Positions 34,937 to 46,415 of a DNA stretch of 64,000 nucleotides are shown piece after piece. A program made the translations under genes and the position numbers. The notes below the pieces were generated by a model that saw only the letters and a program-made list of their open reading frames with translations, had not been told where the DNA came from and made no database searches. Where the stretch lies: NCBI GenBank assembly GCA_025144245.1, contig JALXXC010000003.1, positions 1 to 64,000 on the forward strand, given 5' to 3'. The stretch comes from Corynebacterium sp. p3-SID1145. GTDB lineage: Bacteria > Actinomycetota > Actinomycetes > Mycobacteriales > Mycobacteriaceae. The first letter of the stretch is position 1. Each line of letters begins with the position of its first letter.

Positions 34937-35263
34937 ATGTCACCACGCGAGTACCAGCACCCGAAATCCGACGAAATCACTTTGGCCAAGGTGCTAGCCG
35001 CCTTGAGCGACCCCACCCGGCTGGAGATGATCCGCCGGCTAGCCGACGGGCAGGAACACGACAGCCGCGGGCTCGCGGACGATCTTCCTCGGTCGACGCT
35101 GACCTACCACACACGCATGCTGCGTGAAGCAGGAGTGACGTGGACCCGGGGCGAGGGACGCGCGTGCCTGATCCAGTTGCGACGCGACGATCTAGATCAG
35201 TTGTTCCCCGGTGTGCTCGCAGCTGTTATCTCCAACGCAGGTTCCGAGGTGGGTAAGGAATGA
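34937..35263 (+). CDS. ArsR/SmtB-type winged-helix regulator
   Basis: A 108-residue repressor. The winged helix spans about 13-90, with AALSDPTRLEMIRRLADG and the recognition helix region PRSTLTYHTRMLREAGV. There is no ELCVCDL-type metal box, so the inducer is probably not arsenite or zinc. A strong AAGGAGG precedes the ATG. It overlaps the MFS gene by 4 bases and probably controls both through the operator upstream. Part of a two-gene cassette inserted between otherwise conserved genes. Confidence 0.9.
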   Translation: MSPREYQHPKSDEITLAKVLAALSDPTRLEMIRRLADGQEHDSRGLADDLPRSTLTYHTRMLREAGVTWTRGEGRACLIQLRRDDLDQLFPGVLAAVISNAGSEVGKE

Positions 35264-36396
35264 TGAGTCGGCTGTGGCCCTTCGTGTTGGGGAGCGTCGC
35301 GCTCGGCCTGGATGCCTACGTCGTCGCTGGTCTACTGCCTGCCATCGCCTCATCGTTGAGTGCGCGGGAAGCAACTGTCGGACTGGGTGTTGCGGCTTTC
35401 ACGGGCTCCTACGCGGTCGCTGGACCTCTGCTGGCCGGGCGGGCCGGACAACGGTCACGGCGTAGTCTGATTACCGCTTTACTGGTGTTCACAGTTGCGA
35501 ACTTGGCTACAGCTCTGTCGCCGACAGTGTGGCTTTTCCTGGGATCTCGTGTGGCGGCTGGAGCGGCAGCGGGCGTGTACTCGCCACTGTCGTCCGCAGT
35601 TGCCGCAGAGCTCGTAGGGCAGGATCGTCGGGGGCGTGCATTGGCTTTGGTACTTGCCGGTTTGGCAGTGGGTACTGTGTTCGGAGTGCCGATCGGCCTA
35701 GCGCTGGCGCAGCGGTGGGGTTGGCGTGCCGCGATCCTGTTGATCGTGGCCATCGGTGGCACTGCACTCGCAGGAATAACACTGCGCGGCGGGGAACTGC
35801 CAACAATCGCGGCGTCTGGTGCTGCAGACCGATTGAGGTCCATCGCCCGCCCGAAGAATCTCCTCACGGTCATGGTGACGCTACTGACCGGCTGCGCTTC
35901 TCTAGGGCTCTACACCTACCTGACCGTCGTACTGTCCGCGGGAAGCCTTGCCTCGCATCAGACCATGGCGATCTGGGTTTGGGGGCTCGGCGGTGCGGTC
36001 GGAGCGTTGGGCATCGGGCGTTTCGTAGACAGGTGTAATCCGCTGCGACTGAGCGTTGTCATCCTCGCTGGCCTCACCTGTGCGCTAATCGGTATGACTC
36101 TGGGGCAGGTCCCTGGGATCGTGGTGGTCAGTCTGTTCGTCTGGGGGCTGTGCGGCTGGGCTTCTCTCGCACCCCAGCAGCATGTGCTGCTGCAAACGAA
36201 TCCTTCTGATGGTGCTACGGCTGTGGCTGCGAATGCGTCGGCCAACTATTTGGGCTCGGCCCTGGGTGCGGTCATTGGCTCACTGTTGGTCGTTGCACAT
36301 GCGACACCGGCAATGCTGTGCGGTTCCGCGGCGGCCGTTGCTGCGGCCGCACTGCTCTGTCAGCTTGCTCGTCAGCGCATGAATTCCCAGTCGTAG
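35260..36396 (+). CDS. MFS efflux transporter (DHA1 type)
   Basis: A 378-residue transporter with about 12 membrane helices. The MFS signature after helix 2 is recognisable as LLAGRAGQRSRRSLI, and the N-terminus (LGLDAYVVAGLLPAIA) resembles sugar/drug efflux MFS proteins such as AraJ and CmlR. It is coupled to the ArsR-type gene by a 4-base overlap (ATGATG start). Codon use is more AT-leaning than in neighbours, fitting acquisition. Substrate unknown. Confidence 0.88.
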   Translation: MMSRLWPFVLGSVALGLDAYVVAGLLPAIASSLSAREATVGLGVAAFTGSYAVAGPLLAGRAGQRSRRSLITALLVFTVANLATALSPTVWLFLGSRVAAGAAAGVYSPLSSAVAAELVGQDRRGRALALVLAGLAVGTVFGVPIGLALAQRWGWRAAILLIVAIGGTALAGITLRGGELPTIAASGAADRLRSIARPKNLLTVMVTLLTGCASLGLYTYLTVVLSAGSLASHQTMAIWVWGLGGAVGALGIGRFVDRCNPLRLSVVILAGLTCALIGMTLGQVPGIVVVSLFVWGLCGWASLAPQQHVLLQTNPSDGATAVAANASANYLGSALGAVIGSLLVVAHATPAMLCGSAAAVAAAALLCQLARQRMNSQS

Positions 36397-36493
36397 GCGT
36401 ACATGCCAACGTCGCGCTCAGCCAACGCCACCAGCCCCCACAGTCTGCAGGAACAGGGCTCCCATCTCAGGATTCACCAACTGGTCAGCACAG

Positions 36494-36988
36494 TTACAGC
36501 AGCTCGACGAGGAACGGCAGCTCAGTCGGATCGTAGAAGGCCAAGTAGTTGTCCTGCGCATCGCCCACGGCGAGCTCGGCGTCCTGGTCGCCGAGATCGG
36601 CAGCGTCGATAAGCTCGGTGGCCCGCTTCGTGGCCTCCTCTGCGTCGGCGATGTCCACGTGGATTGCGGCGACATCCTCGAGGGAGACGGGAGCGGAGAG
36701 CTTGACCACGGACTCCCCCATTTCCGGTTCCGCGGCGGCCTCGACATCGGCGGAGATGACCACGCGGCGGTGCGGGAAGTCCGGCTCATCGCCGATGGCC
36801 AACAGGCGGAGGGAAGCGAGCGCGGCATCGTCGAACGCGACGGCCTCGATCTCTTCCTCGTCGCCGGAGGTGAAGAACTCGGTGAGAGCCGGCGTGGCGG
36901 CAAACCCCCAGCCGCCGCGGGCGGGGACGGTGCCGTCCGCGTCGAGCTCCTTGAGCATTGCGAACGTGGCGGGAATATAGACGCGCAC
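36494..36988 (-). CDS. DUF6912-family conserved protein
   Basis: A 164-residue soluble protein beginning MRVYIPATFAMLKEL, the mark of the actinobacterial DUF6912 family. It has an acidic, Ala-rich body and ends NYLAFYDPTELPFLVELL. The GTG at 36988 shares one base with the stop of the HAD-type gene, so the two are coupled. Function unknown. Confidence 0.82.
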   Translation of the reverse strand: MRVYIPATFAMLKELDADGTVPARGGWGFAATPALTEFFTSGDEEEIEAVAFDDAALASLRLLAIGDEPDFPHRRVVISADVEAAAEPEMGESVVKLSAPVSLEDVAAIHVDIADAEEATKRATELIDAADLGDQDAELAVGDAQDNYLAFYDPTELPFLVELL

Positions 36989-37398
36989 TAGAACTCGCCC
37001 TCGATGCCGAACAGGGACTGGATCTCGACGGCGGTGCGGTCGAATGCGGTATGCAGGATACCGATCAGGCCCGCCTCGACTGCCCCACGGACGTTGAGGA
37101 TGTCGTCGTCGATCATGGTGCACTCCTCCAGCGTCAGCCCGAGGGCATCAGCCGCCGCCTGGAACGCCGCTTTTTCCGGCTTCTCCGCGCCGATCTCACC
37201 GGAGAGCACGACAGCGTCGACGTAGCCGCGGAATTCCCACTCGCGGATCTGGTCGGTGTCGGGCCCGCCCGGGTCATTGGACAGGATCGCGGTCTTGACG
37301 TCGTGGGCCTTGACCTCCGCTAGCAGTGCGTGCCAGCGCTGGATGTCCTCCGCGTCCGCGTCGAGCACTCCGACGTAATCAATGATCAAACCCTGCAT
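36988..37398 (-). CDS. HAD-like phosphatase domain protein
   Basis: A 136-residue HAD-fold protein. Motif I is changed to DYVGVLD (D7 and D13), motif II is LSND (39-42), motif III is the Lys in GAEKPEKAAF and motif IV is the acidic MIDDDILNV. It has no large cap domain. The ATG at 37398 matches the start of the fold; the longer upstream frame is not credible. It sits before DUF6912. Substrate unknown. Confidence 0.82.
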   Translation of the reverse strand: MQGLIIDYVGVLDADAEDIQRWHALLAEVKAHDVKTAILSNDPGGPDTDQIREWEFRGYVDAVVLSGEIGAEKPEKAAFQAAADALGLTLEECTMIDDDILNVRGAVEAGLIGILHTAFDRTAVEIQSLFGIEGEF

Positions 37399-37436
37399 CA
37401 ACGACCCCGTTTCCTCGTTTCGTTCTTCGCTGCCCA

Positions 37437-37464
37437 CCCGGTGTCTACTGAAGTAGACACCGGG
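37437..37464. promoter_or_regulatory. Perfect 13-bp palindrome between divergent genes
   Basis: CCCGGTGTCTACT (37437-37449) and its inverse complement (37452-37464) enclose two bases. It lies between the HAD-type and Rv3235-type genes. Candidate operator of a dimeric regulator or a strong hairpin in the HAD leader. Confidence 0.6.
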
Positions 37465-37538
37465 CGACCGATATTTCCGGACAACCAGTCCGAATCCTGG
37501 CACAATACTACCTAGCCCACGCCGCGTCCGCCCCCGGG

Positions 37539-37970
37539 GTGAGCGGCCGCGACACGCTCGCCGGCCGCCTGCACAACGGAGGCCTCCACTTGAACAACTA
37601 TTACCCAGTCCCCGGCCACACGCACCTGAAAGTGCTACTGCCCGCCCCGGGCAACCGCGCCGCCCCACCGGCACCGTTCATCGGGCCGTCCGGCGACACA
37701 CCGACGTTCTCCCCGCTGATCCGCGTGGCGCTCGACGCCGCATTCGGCATCCGGGACATCAAGACGCTGCAGAAGCGCGCATTCGCCCCGATGGTGCGCA
37801 CCTACGTGCGCGCCCGCCGCACCGGCGGGCTGCCGCCAGGCATAGTGCAGGTGTCCAGCAGTCGGAGGCGCGGCCAAGAGTACTACGGCACAGCCGAGTC
37901 CGAGGGCGAGCGCTACGCCTGGGTGGCCCGCGTCAACGCGAACAGGCTCGTGTCCTTCCGGGTGCTGTGA
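37539..37970 (+). CDS. Rv3235-family-like small protein
   Basis: A protein of up to 143 residues, Pro/Arg-rich at first, with a conserved-looking C-terminal half (LIRVALDAAFGIRDIKTLQKRAF and then EGERYAWVARVNANRLVSFRVL). Position ahead of secA and the pattern recall the Rv3235 family. The GTG at 37539 has no ribosome site, and a TTG near 37589 is another possible start, so the N-terminus is uncertain. Function unknown. Confidence 0.6.
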   Translation: MSGRDTLAGRLHNGGLHLNNYYPVPGHTHLKVLLPAPGNRAAPPAPFIGPSGDTPTFSPLIRVALDAAFGIRDIKTLQKRAFAPMVRTYVRARRTGGLPPGIVQVSSSRRRGQEYYGTAESEGERYAWVARVNANRLVSFRVL

Positions 37971-38004
37971 AGGACACGAGCCTGTAGCCGGGCTTTAACC
38001 GGAA

Positions 38005-40554
<2,550 letters not shown>

Positions 40555-40721
40555 GTTGTGCTTCCTTTACCCGTTGGATACATCTGTCGCGAGCGGAGAA
40601 CTGCAATGAAGAAAAAAGAGACAGCCCTGCTCGTTATTCAAACCGCCATTGTACGCACGCACGGATACAGAACCACTTTCAGGCGTGCTGTTGTCCTGCT
40701 AGTCGGCTGTGAAAATGCCGG

Positions 40722-40762
40722 AGCCCGTTTCCCAGGCATCGCGCACGGGAAAACGGGCGGAA
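40722..40762 (-). terminator. Hairpin downstream of hpf
   Basis: GCCCGTTTCCC and GGGAAAACGGGC form a stem with one bulged base in the gap between hpf and secA. No long T run follows, so its role as a terminator is uncertain. Confidence 0.45.
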
Positions 40763-40804
40763 AGTTCAGCGGAGGAACGGCTCGGCTCCCCCGCGGCCAG
40801 TCAC

Positions 40805-41488
40805 CTACTCGGCGTTGCCCTCCTCGGGGACCAGGGTGATCAAGCCGTAGTCGTATGCGTGGCGGCGGTACACCACGGACGGACGGTCGTTCTCAGAGTT
40901 GATGAACAGGTAGAAATCGTGACCCACCAGCTCCATCTCGGACAGGGCGTCATCGACGCTCATCGGGGTGGCCGGGTGCTCCTTGGTGCGCACGACCTGG
41001 CCCGGAAGCTGCTCTTCGATCTGGCCCGCGTACGGGTCAGCCGGTGCCTCCTGCTCCTGTGCCGCGCGGGCCTGCTCAGCCTCAGCGGCGAGCTCGGCCG
41101 CGATCTGGCCGGTGGACTTCGGCTTGCGGTGGCCGCCCATGGAGATCTCGCGGCGGACCTTCACCTTACGCAGGGAGCGCTCCATCTTGCCCACCGCGGA
41201 TTCGAGTGCAGCGTAGAAGCTATCTTCCTTGGCCTCGGCGCGGGCGAGGTGGCCCTTGCCGGTGGCGGTGATCTGGATGCGGTTAGCCTGCGCCTCACGG
41301 CGCGGGTTCGGCTCGTGCTTCAACTCGACGTGGAAGAAGGTCAGCGTCGGGTCAAGCTTCTCGATCTTGGCCAGCTTCCCGTTCACGCGCTCCTGGAAGT
41401 GCTCCGGGACTTCGACGTTTCGGCCCGTGATGGTCACCTGCGCGTTGGGGCTCAGGGCTTCGTTGTTGTGCTCGTTTGCAGAGGTCAT
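40805..41488 (-). CDS. hpf: Ribosome hibernation-promoting factor, long form
   Basis: A 227-residue protein of the long HPF type, which dimerises 70S ribosomes in slow growth. The N-terminal ribosome-binding domain (about 15-115; VTITGRNVEVPEHFQERVNGKLAKIEKLDP) and the C-terminal dimerisation domain (about 168-227; MSVDDALSEMELVGHDFYLFINSEN) flank an Ala/Glu-rich linker. AGGAGG precedes the ATG, and a TATAAT box lies about 55 bases upstream. Confidence 0.95.
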   Translation of the reverse strand: MTSANEHNNEALSPNAQVTITGRNVEVPEHFQERVNGKLAKIEKLDPTLTFFHVELKHEPNPRREAQANRIQITATGKGHLARAEAKEDSFYAALESAVGKMERSLRKVKVRREISMGGHRKPKSTGQIAAELAAEAEQARAAQEQEAPADPYAGQIEEQLPGQVVRTKEHPATPMSVDDALSEMELVGHDFYLFINSENDRPSVVYRRHAYDYGLITLVPEEGNAE

Positions 41489-41542
41489 CTGCTTTCCTCC
41501 TTCTGGTCGGACACGTCGAACGCGATCGCTCGCTCACTTAGA

Positions 41543-41548
41543 ATTATA
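41543..41548 (-). promoter_or_regulatory. -10 box of hpf
   Basis: TATAAT on the minus strand, 54 bases before the hpf ATG. No clear -35 element is seen. Confidence 0.55.
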
Positions 41549-41599
41549 CCGCCCTTCATTCGCCCGTTTCCATGAGTTCACACGTTAGTAACGCGTCTT

Positions 41600-42208
41600 C
41601 TAGGCGGCGGCGAGAACGAGGCACGCCCGCACGTCGGCACCCCGAGCAAGCAGCTTTTCGACGCTCGCTTGGAGCGTCGCCCCCGTCGTCACCACATCAT
41701 CGACCACGACCACGGGGCCGCGCGGAACTCCTCCGAGGAAGACATTGCCTTCGAGGTTGCGCCTGCGGCCGGCTTCATCGAGCCCGCCCTGGTCAGGTGT
41801 CCCCTCCGCTAGGCGCAGCACGTTGTGCACCCGGCGGCCGGAAAAGCCGCAGACCGCGGCCACTGGGTCGCCGCCGCGGGAGCGGGCCGACGACGGCCGC
41901 GTCGGGGCCGGCACCAGCGCTGTGCGGTTCGGCAGCTCCCCCGCCGCCTCGAGGTGAGACAGCGCGGCACCGAGCACGGCGCCGATGTCGCGGCGGACGG
42001 CGAGGTTGTTGCGCTCCTTCATCGCCAGGATCACTCCGCGGTGCGGATCGGAATACGTCCCCAGCGCGTACACCGGAGCGTGGACCGGAACGCGCGGGGA
42101 GACGCGGAAGGGCGGCGACGCGAGCTGCTTCCGGCAGCGCCCGCAGAGTTTCTGCCCGGGTGCACGGCATCCGGCGCACTGGCGCGGGAAGAGCAGTTCG
42201 GCGATCAC
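41600..42208 (-). CDS. ComF-family phosphoribosyltransferase-like protein
   Basis: A 202-residue ComF-type protein. An N-terminal zinc site (C11, C14, C22, C25) is followed by a phosphoribosyltransferase fold with the PRPP loop VVVVDDVVTTGAT (about 168-180). In other bacteria ComF is needed for DNA uptake; no other competence gene is seen here. Its start overlaps the end of lpqB by 4 bases. Confidence 0.9.
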   Translation of the reverse strand: MIAELLFPRQCAGCRAPGQKLCGRCRKQLASPPFRVSPRVPVHAPVYALGTYSDPHRGVILAMKERNNLAVRRDIGAVLGAALSHLEAAGELPNRTALVPAPTRPSSARSRGGDPVAAVCGFSGRRVHNVLRLAEGTPDQGGLDEAGRRRNLEGNVFLGGVPRGPVVVVDDVVTTGATLQASVEKLLARGADVRACLVLAAA

Positions 42209-43962
42209 AGCCGCGGCACAACCGGTGCGGCGCGCACGCCTTGCTGGCCGGGGACCTCACGCCAGTTCAGCGAGTCCCTCGTGGGCAGCGGCATGCGCAT
42301 CAGCACCTTCGAATCGGTGATGTACATCATGTCTGCGGTGGCGGCGACCGCGACCACCGGGCCGCCGACATTCCCAGACGGCAACGCCGTCACCGTGGAC
42401 CCGTCCTGCTCCACACGGACGATTGGGCGTTGGGTGGCGGACGTGCCCACGAGCAACGAGCCGTCCGGCTGCCAGTCCACGCTCACCGCGGCGCCGTCGA
42501 GTTCCGATTCCGCGTATTTGGCGGTGTTGACAACCGCACGCTGTCCGTTCTCGCGCCGCTCCACCACACCGACAACGAGATGGCCGTCGACGATCATGGC
42601 CACGCGCGCGCCACTGCTGGACAACCGCAGGACCGTGATCTCCCCGTCCACGTCCTCCGGCAGCTCCACCTGGACGCTACTCACATTCACTTCTTCGGTC
42701 GCGGTGGAGCGCTCCGCGCGAATGACGCCCTTGCCGTCGGCGACGACCCACGCGGAAGCGTGGTCCGGTTCCAGCGTGGGGCGGGTGAAGCTCCCGGCGC
42801 GCTGGACTTCCTTGCTGCCGCTGTCCACGACTCCGAGGATGAGGGCCTGCTCGTTGTCGCTGACGTTGCTCACGGCGGCGTAGTTGCCTTTGTCCCCGAT
42901 GTCCACGGACGAGATGCTGCCTAGCTCCTTGAAGGATTCGACGGGCTCCACGACGGGTTCTTCACCGTCACCGAGGTTGGACAGGCTTGTCACCGCGCCG
43001 TCGCTGAGGGTGTACAGCTCCGGTCCACCATCGCGTGTCTTGACTGGGTCGAGGTCCCGGAACTCGTCGGTGGTCAGTTCAGTCTTCTCCCCCACCAGCG
43101 GCACGCCGTTGAGGGTGACCGGGTAGGGCCCCGGCACGCCGGCGGAGGCGAGGGTCCACACCACCTGCGCTGCGAAACGTGCGCGGGTCTTGTCGTCGGT
43201 GTCCGCACCTCCGGTGAAGCGGTACACGCCGTCGTTGGAGCCGGTGTAGGTCAAATCGGACGCAGCGGCGTTGGTTACTGCCGGGGCAATGACGTTCGAC
43301 GGTCCCTCGGTGAGCATGTTGAGCATCGCGTCCTCCCGCGAGACCCCTGCGGAGTAGACCCAGCGGCGGTCGGGGGCTAGAGCTTGCCCTGTGAAATCGT
43401 AGAAGTAGACGTTGCGGGGCTCGTAGTGGTTGCGCAGCTCGATGCGGTCCACGACGACGTCGTTAGGCAAGCTCTCGATGCGCCACTGGCCGTCCTCTAA
43501 GACGAGCTCCATCGTGGCCTGGTACAGCTGGTTCTCGGGGCGGAACACGCCGCCCGGTCCGAGACGGCCGATGATGCGGCCCTCCACCTGGTACGAGCGC
43601 TTCTCCTGATCCGTCATGGGGCGGGAGGTCAACTCGAAGGTGTCCAGGACGAGGATGTCCTCGCTCGGCTCCCACGCCTGCGCCATCGCCTGGGTGAGGT
43701 ACCGGCGCGCGGCCTCGTAGTTGACCGACGGGTTGGCGGAAGCGGCGAAGAACTCGCGCAGCAGCAGGTCCGGCTCCGCGTCCTTCGTCGGCTCCAAATC
43801 CAACTGCGGATCCGGCCGGCCCTCGAAAGTCTCGATCACATGCGGCTCGGTACTCGTGGGCAGCGTGGCACATCCCGCGGCGGAGAACAGCGCCACGGCG
43901 GAGAACAGCGACGCCACAGCGCGCGCCGTGTTCCTCTTCAACGGTCGACGGGAACCCATCAT
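42205..43962 (-). CDS. lpqB: Lipoprotein LpqB
   Basis: A 585-residue lipoprotein that partners the MtrAB system at the outer face of the membrane. A signal peptide ends at the lipobox FSAAGC (C31). A GerMN-type domain (about 185-290) and a C-terminal beta-propeller (about 300-580) follow. It overlaps mtrB by 4 bases, the order mtrA-mtrB-lpqB being standard in actinobacteria. Confidence 0.95.
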   Translation of the reverse strand: MMGSRRPLKRNTARAVASLFSAVALFSAAGCATLPTSTEPHVIETFEGRPDPQLDLEPTKDAEPDLLLREFFAASANPSVNYEAARRYLTQAMAQAWEPSEDILVLDTFELTSRPMTDQEKRSYQVEGRIIGRLGPGGVFRPENQLYQATMELVLEDGQWRIESLPNDVVVDRIELRNHYEPRNVYFYDFTGQALAPDRRWVYSAGVSREDAMLNMLTEGPSNVIAPAVTNAAASDLTYTGSNDGVYRFTGGADTDDKTRARFAAQVVWTLASAGVPGPYPVTLNGVPLVGEKTELTTDEFRDLDPVKTRDGGPELYTLSDGAVTSLSNLGDGEEPVVEPVESFKELGSISSVDIGDKGNYAAVSNVSDNEQALILGVVDSGSKEVQRAGSFTRPTLEPDHASAWVVADGKGVIRAERSTATEEVNVSSVQVELPEDVDGEITVLRLSSSGARVAMIVDGHLVVGVVERRENGQRAVVNTAKYAESELDGAAVSVDWQPDGSLLVGTSATQRPIVRVEQDGSTVTALPSGNVGGPVVAVAATADMMYITDSKVLMRMPLPTRDSLNWREVPGQQGVRAAPVVPRL

Positions 43963-45593
43963 TGCTCGCGCTCCTTTTCATCCGGGGCGGCGGCTTCAGC
44001 ACCGTGCGGCTCCTCCGCTTCGGCCGTGCCCGCGGATTCGGGGTCCTGCGGTATCTCCGGAGACTCCGGCTCCTCATGGCGGTTGGTGCGCACGAGCTCC
44101 AGCGCGGGTTGGTCCTCGGGCGCGCCGGGAGCGCGCAGCGGCAGCGGCGCCTTGGTGAAACCGACCTCCGGATCGCGCGGCAGCACGAGGCGGAACTGGG
44201 AGCCGACACCGGCGGTGCCGGCGGCATCGAGGGTGCCGTGGTGCAGCTGGGCGTCCTCGCGTGCGATGGCCAAACCCAAGCCGGTGCCGCCGGAGTGGCG
44301 CTTGCGGGAGGAGTCGGCGCGCCAGAAACGGTTGAACACCAGTTCCTCCTGCCCCGGTTTCAAGCCCACGCCGCCGTCGGTGACAGTGATGGCAACGGCG
44401 TCGTCGCTGGCAGCGAGCTCAACGCAGACAGGGTTGCCCTCGGAGTGGTCGATGGCGTTGGCCAGCAGGTTGCGCACGATGCGCTCGATCCGGCGGGCAT
44501 CGCCGACCATCTGCACCGGTTCATCGGGCATGTCGAATTCGACGGCGACATCGAGTTCCTCGGCCAGCACGGATGTCTGGGCCCACGCGGACTCGACCGG
44601 CGAGCGCGCGTCCATGGTGGCGGAGGACAGGTCGGCCACGCCGGCGTCGTGGCGTGAAATCTCCAGCAGGTCTGCGAGCAGGGCCTCGAAGCGGTCGAGC
44701 TCGCGGATCATCAGCTGGGAGGCGCGCTGGGTGTGCGGCTCCAGGTTCTCCTCGTCACCGGCGATCATGTCGGCGGCCATACGCACGGTGGTCAGCGGTG
44801 TGCGCAGCTCGTGGGAGACATCGGAGGTGAACTGTCGCTGCAGGTCGCCGTACTCCTCCAGCTGGGTGATCTTGCTGGACAGGTTGTCGGCCATGTCGTT
44901 GAAGGACAGGGCCAGGCGCGCCATCTCGTCCTCACCCTCGACAGCCATGCGCTCACGCAGGTGGCCGGCGGCGAGGCGCTCCGCGATGCGCGAGGCGGAC
45001 CTCACCGGGGCAACCAGCTGCTGCGAGGACAGCCATGCGATGCCCACGAGCAGGACGACGACCACGATGCCGGCGGAGGTGAGGAGGCCCCGCATGAGCG
45101 CGAGTGTCTGGCGCTCGGACTGCATGTCCATGACCAGGTAGAGCTGCAGCCCCTCAATATCGGAATTCGTCGGGGTGCCGATGATCAGGGCGTCGTAAAT
45201 CCGTCCCCCGCTGTTGACCGGGTTGAACTGGTAGGCCACCTGACTCTGCCCGACGAATTCCACGAGCCGCGGCGGAATAGTGAAATCCTCCGGCGAAGTG
45301 ATCATCCCGTTGCTCTGCGGCAGCACCAGCACGGGCTCGTAGGCGCCGGCGGCGGGCTGGTCCTGCTGGGAGCGCTGCGCCAGGGCCGCGCGGGCGGTGT
45401 TCAGGCGACTCTGCGGCGATGCGCCGGAGGCTGAAGTGTTGCGCAGCTGCTCCTCGACCGTGGCGCGGACGCGCTCGAGGTCATTCTGGGCGTTCTCGAC
45501 CTTCAGGTTGACCAGGCGCTGCGTCACCACTGAGGCGAGCGCCAAGGCGAGCACGCCCATGACGATTGCGGAAACGATGAACACTGTGCCCAC
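43959..45593 (-). CDS. mtrB: Sensor histidine kinase MtrB
   Basis: A membrane kinase that phosphorylates MtrA in response to envelope or osmotic stress. With the GTG at 45593 it has 544 residues: a membrane helix at 2-24, an extracytoplasmic domain, a second helix (about 170-190), HAMP, the phosphorylated H261 (SHELRTP) and an ATPase domain. The start is uncertain: homologous residues (RWRTSLQVRF) continue upstream in the same frame to the mtrA stop codon, but only CTG codons are available there. A long Pro/Glu-rich C-terminal tail (about 480-544) is unusual. Confidence 0.92.
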   Translation of the reverse strand: MGTVFIVSAIVMGVLALALASVVTQRLVNLKVENAQNDLERVRATVEEQLRNTSASGASPQSRLNTARAALAQRSQQDQPAAGAYEPVLVLPQSNGMITSPEDFTIPPRLVEFVGQSQVAYQFNPVNSGGRIYDALIIGTPTNSDIEGLQLYLVMDMQSERQTLALMRGLLTSAGIVVVVLLVGIAWLSSQQLVAPVRSASRIAERLAAGHLRERMAVEGEDEMARLALSFNDMADNLSSKITQLEEYGDLQRQFTSDVSHELRTPLTTVRMAADMIAGDEENLEPHTQRASQLMIRELDRFEALLADLLEISRHDAGVADLSSATMDARSPVESAWAQTSVLAEELDVAVEFDMPDEPVQMVGDARRIERIVRNLLANAIDHSEGNPVCVELAASDDAVAITVTDGGVGLKPGQEELVFNRFWRADSSRKRHSGGTGLGLAIAREDAQLHHGTLDAAGTAGVGSQFRLVLPRDPEVGFTKAPLPLRAPGAPEDQPALELVRTNRHEEPESPEIPQDPESAGTAEAEEPHGAEAAAPDEKEREQ

Positions 45594-45671
45594 GAACCGG
45601 ACCTGCAGTGAGGTCCGCCACCGCTGGCCAAGGCTCTCCCTGGCCCGTCTGAGTGAGGTAGCCAGGGTCTG

Positions 45672-46355
45672 CTACACCCCCGACCGTCCAGTCTTGTAGC
45701 CCACGCCGCGCACAGTGAGGACGATCTCGGGGTTTTCCGGGTCATGCTCGATCTTAGAGCGCAGGCGCTGCACATGGACGTTGACCAAGCGGGTGTCGGA
45801 AGCGTTGCGGTAGCCCCACACCGATTCGAGGAGTTCCTCGCGGGTGTGCACCTGCTGCGGCTTACGCGCCAGCTCCACCAGCAGGTCGAATTCGAGCGGG
45901 GTGAGGTTGATCTCGGTCTCGCCGCGGGTGACGATGTGCTGCGGCACATCGATGGTGAGGTCCCCGATCTCCAGGATCTCGCTAGGCTCCTCGTTGGTCT
46001 GGCGCAGGCGCGCGCGGATACGCGCGATGAGCTCGCGCGGCTTGAACGGCTTGGTGATGTAGTCGTCCGCGCCGGATTCGAGGCCCAGAACAACGTCGAC
46101 GGTGTCCGTCTTGGCGGTAAGCATGACGATCGGCAGGTTGGATTCCTTGCGGATCTCCTTGCAGATGTCCACGCCGCTCATGCCCGGCAGCATCAGGTCC
46201 AGCAGGATCAGGTCCGGCTGGTAGCTGCGGAAAGCGGGGATGGCCTCGAGCCCGTCGACGACAGGCTTGGCTTCGAATCCCTCCGCCTCCAGCACAATTG
46301 TCAGCATCTCGGAGATGGCGGGGTCATCGTCCACGACGAGGATCTTGGGCGTCAT
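45672..46355 (-). CDS. mtrA: Response regulator MtrA
   Basis: A 227-residue OmpR-type regulator. The receiver domain has the acidic pocket DDD (9-11), the phosphorylated D53 (LLDLMLPG) and K102-type Lys (ITKPF). The winged helix (about 130-222) includes VHTREELLESVWGYRNASDTRLVNVHVQRLRSKIE. It controls cell-wall and division genes. The gene before mtrB, read in the same direction; mtrB begins about 80 bases after its TAG stop. Confidence 0.96.
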   Translation of the reverse strand: MTPKILVVDDDPAISEMLTIVLEAEGFEAKPVVDGLEAIPAFRSYQPDLILLDLMLPGMSGVDICKEIRKESNLPIVMLTAKTDTVDVVLGLESGADDYITKPFKPRELIARIRARLRQTNEEPSEILEIGDLTIDVPQHIVTRGETEINLTPLEFDLLVELARKPQQVHTREELLESVWGYRNASDTRLVNVHVQRLRSKIEHDPENPEIVLTVRGVGYKTGRSGV

Positions 46356-46415
46356 CGGTATCTCGGTGCTCCTTGCTGCGTTGCGTTACCGCACACGTTA
46401 GCTGGCGGGTGGACC

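Noticed and set aside
36397..36493. Possible remnant of a coding sequence after the MFS gene (minus-strand reading QLVNPEMGALFLQTVG)
   Set aside because: Too short, no start and no recognisable family; it may be part of the inserted cassette's junction.
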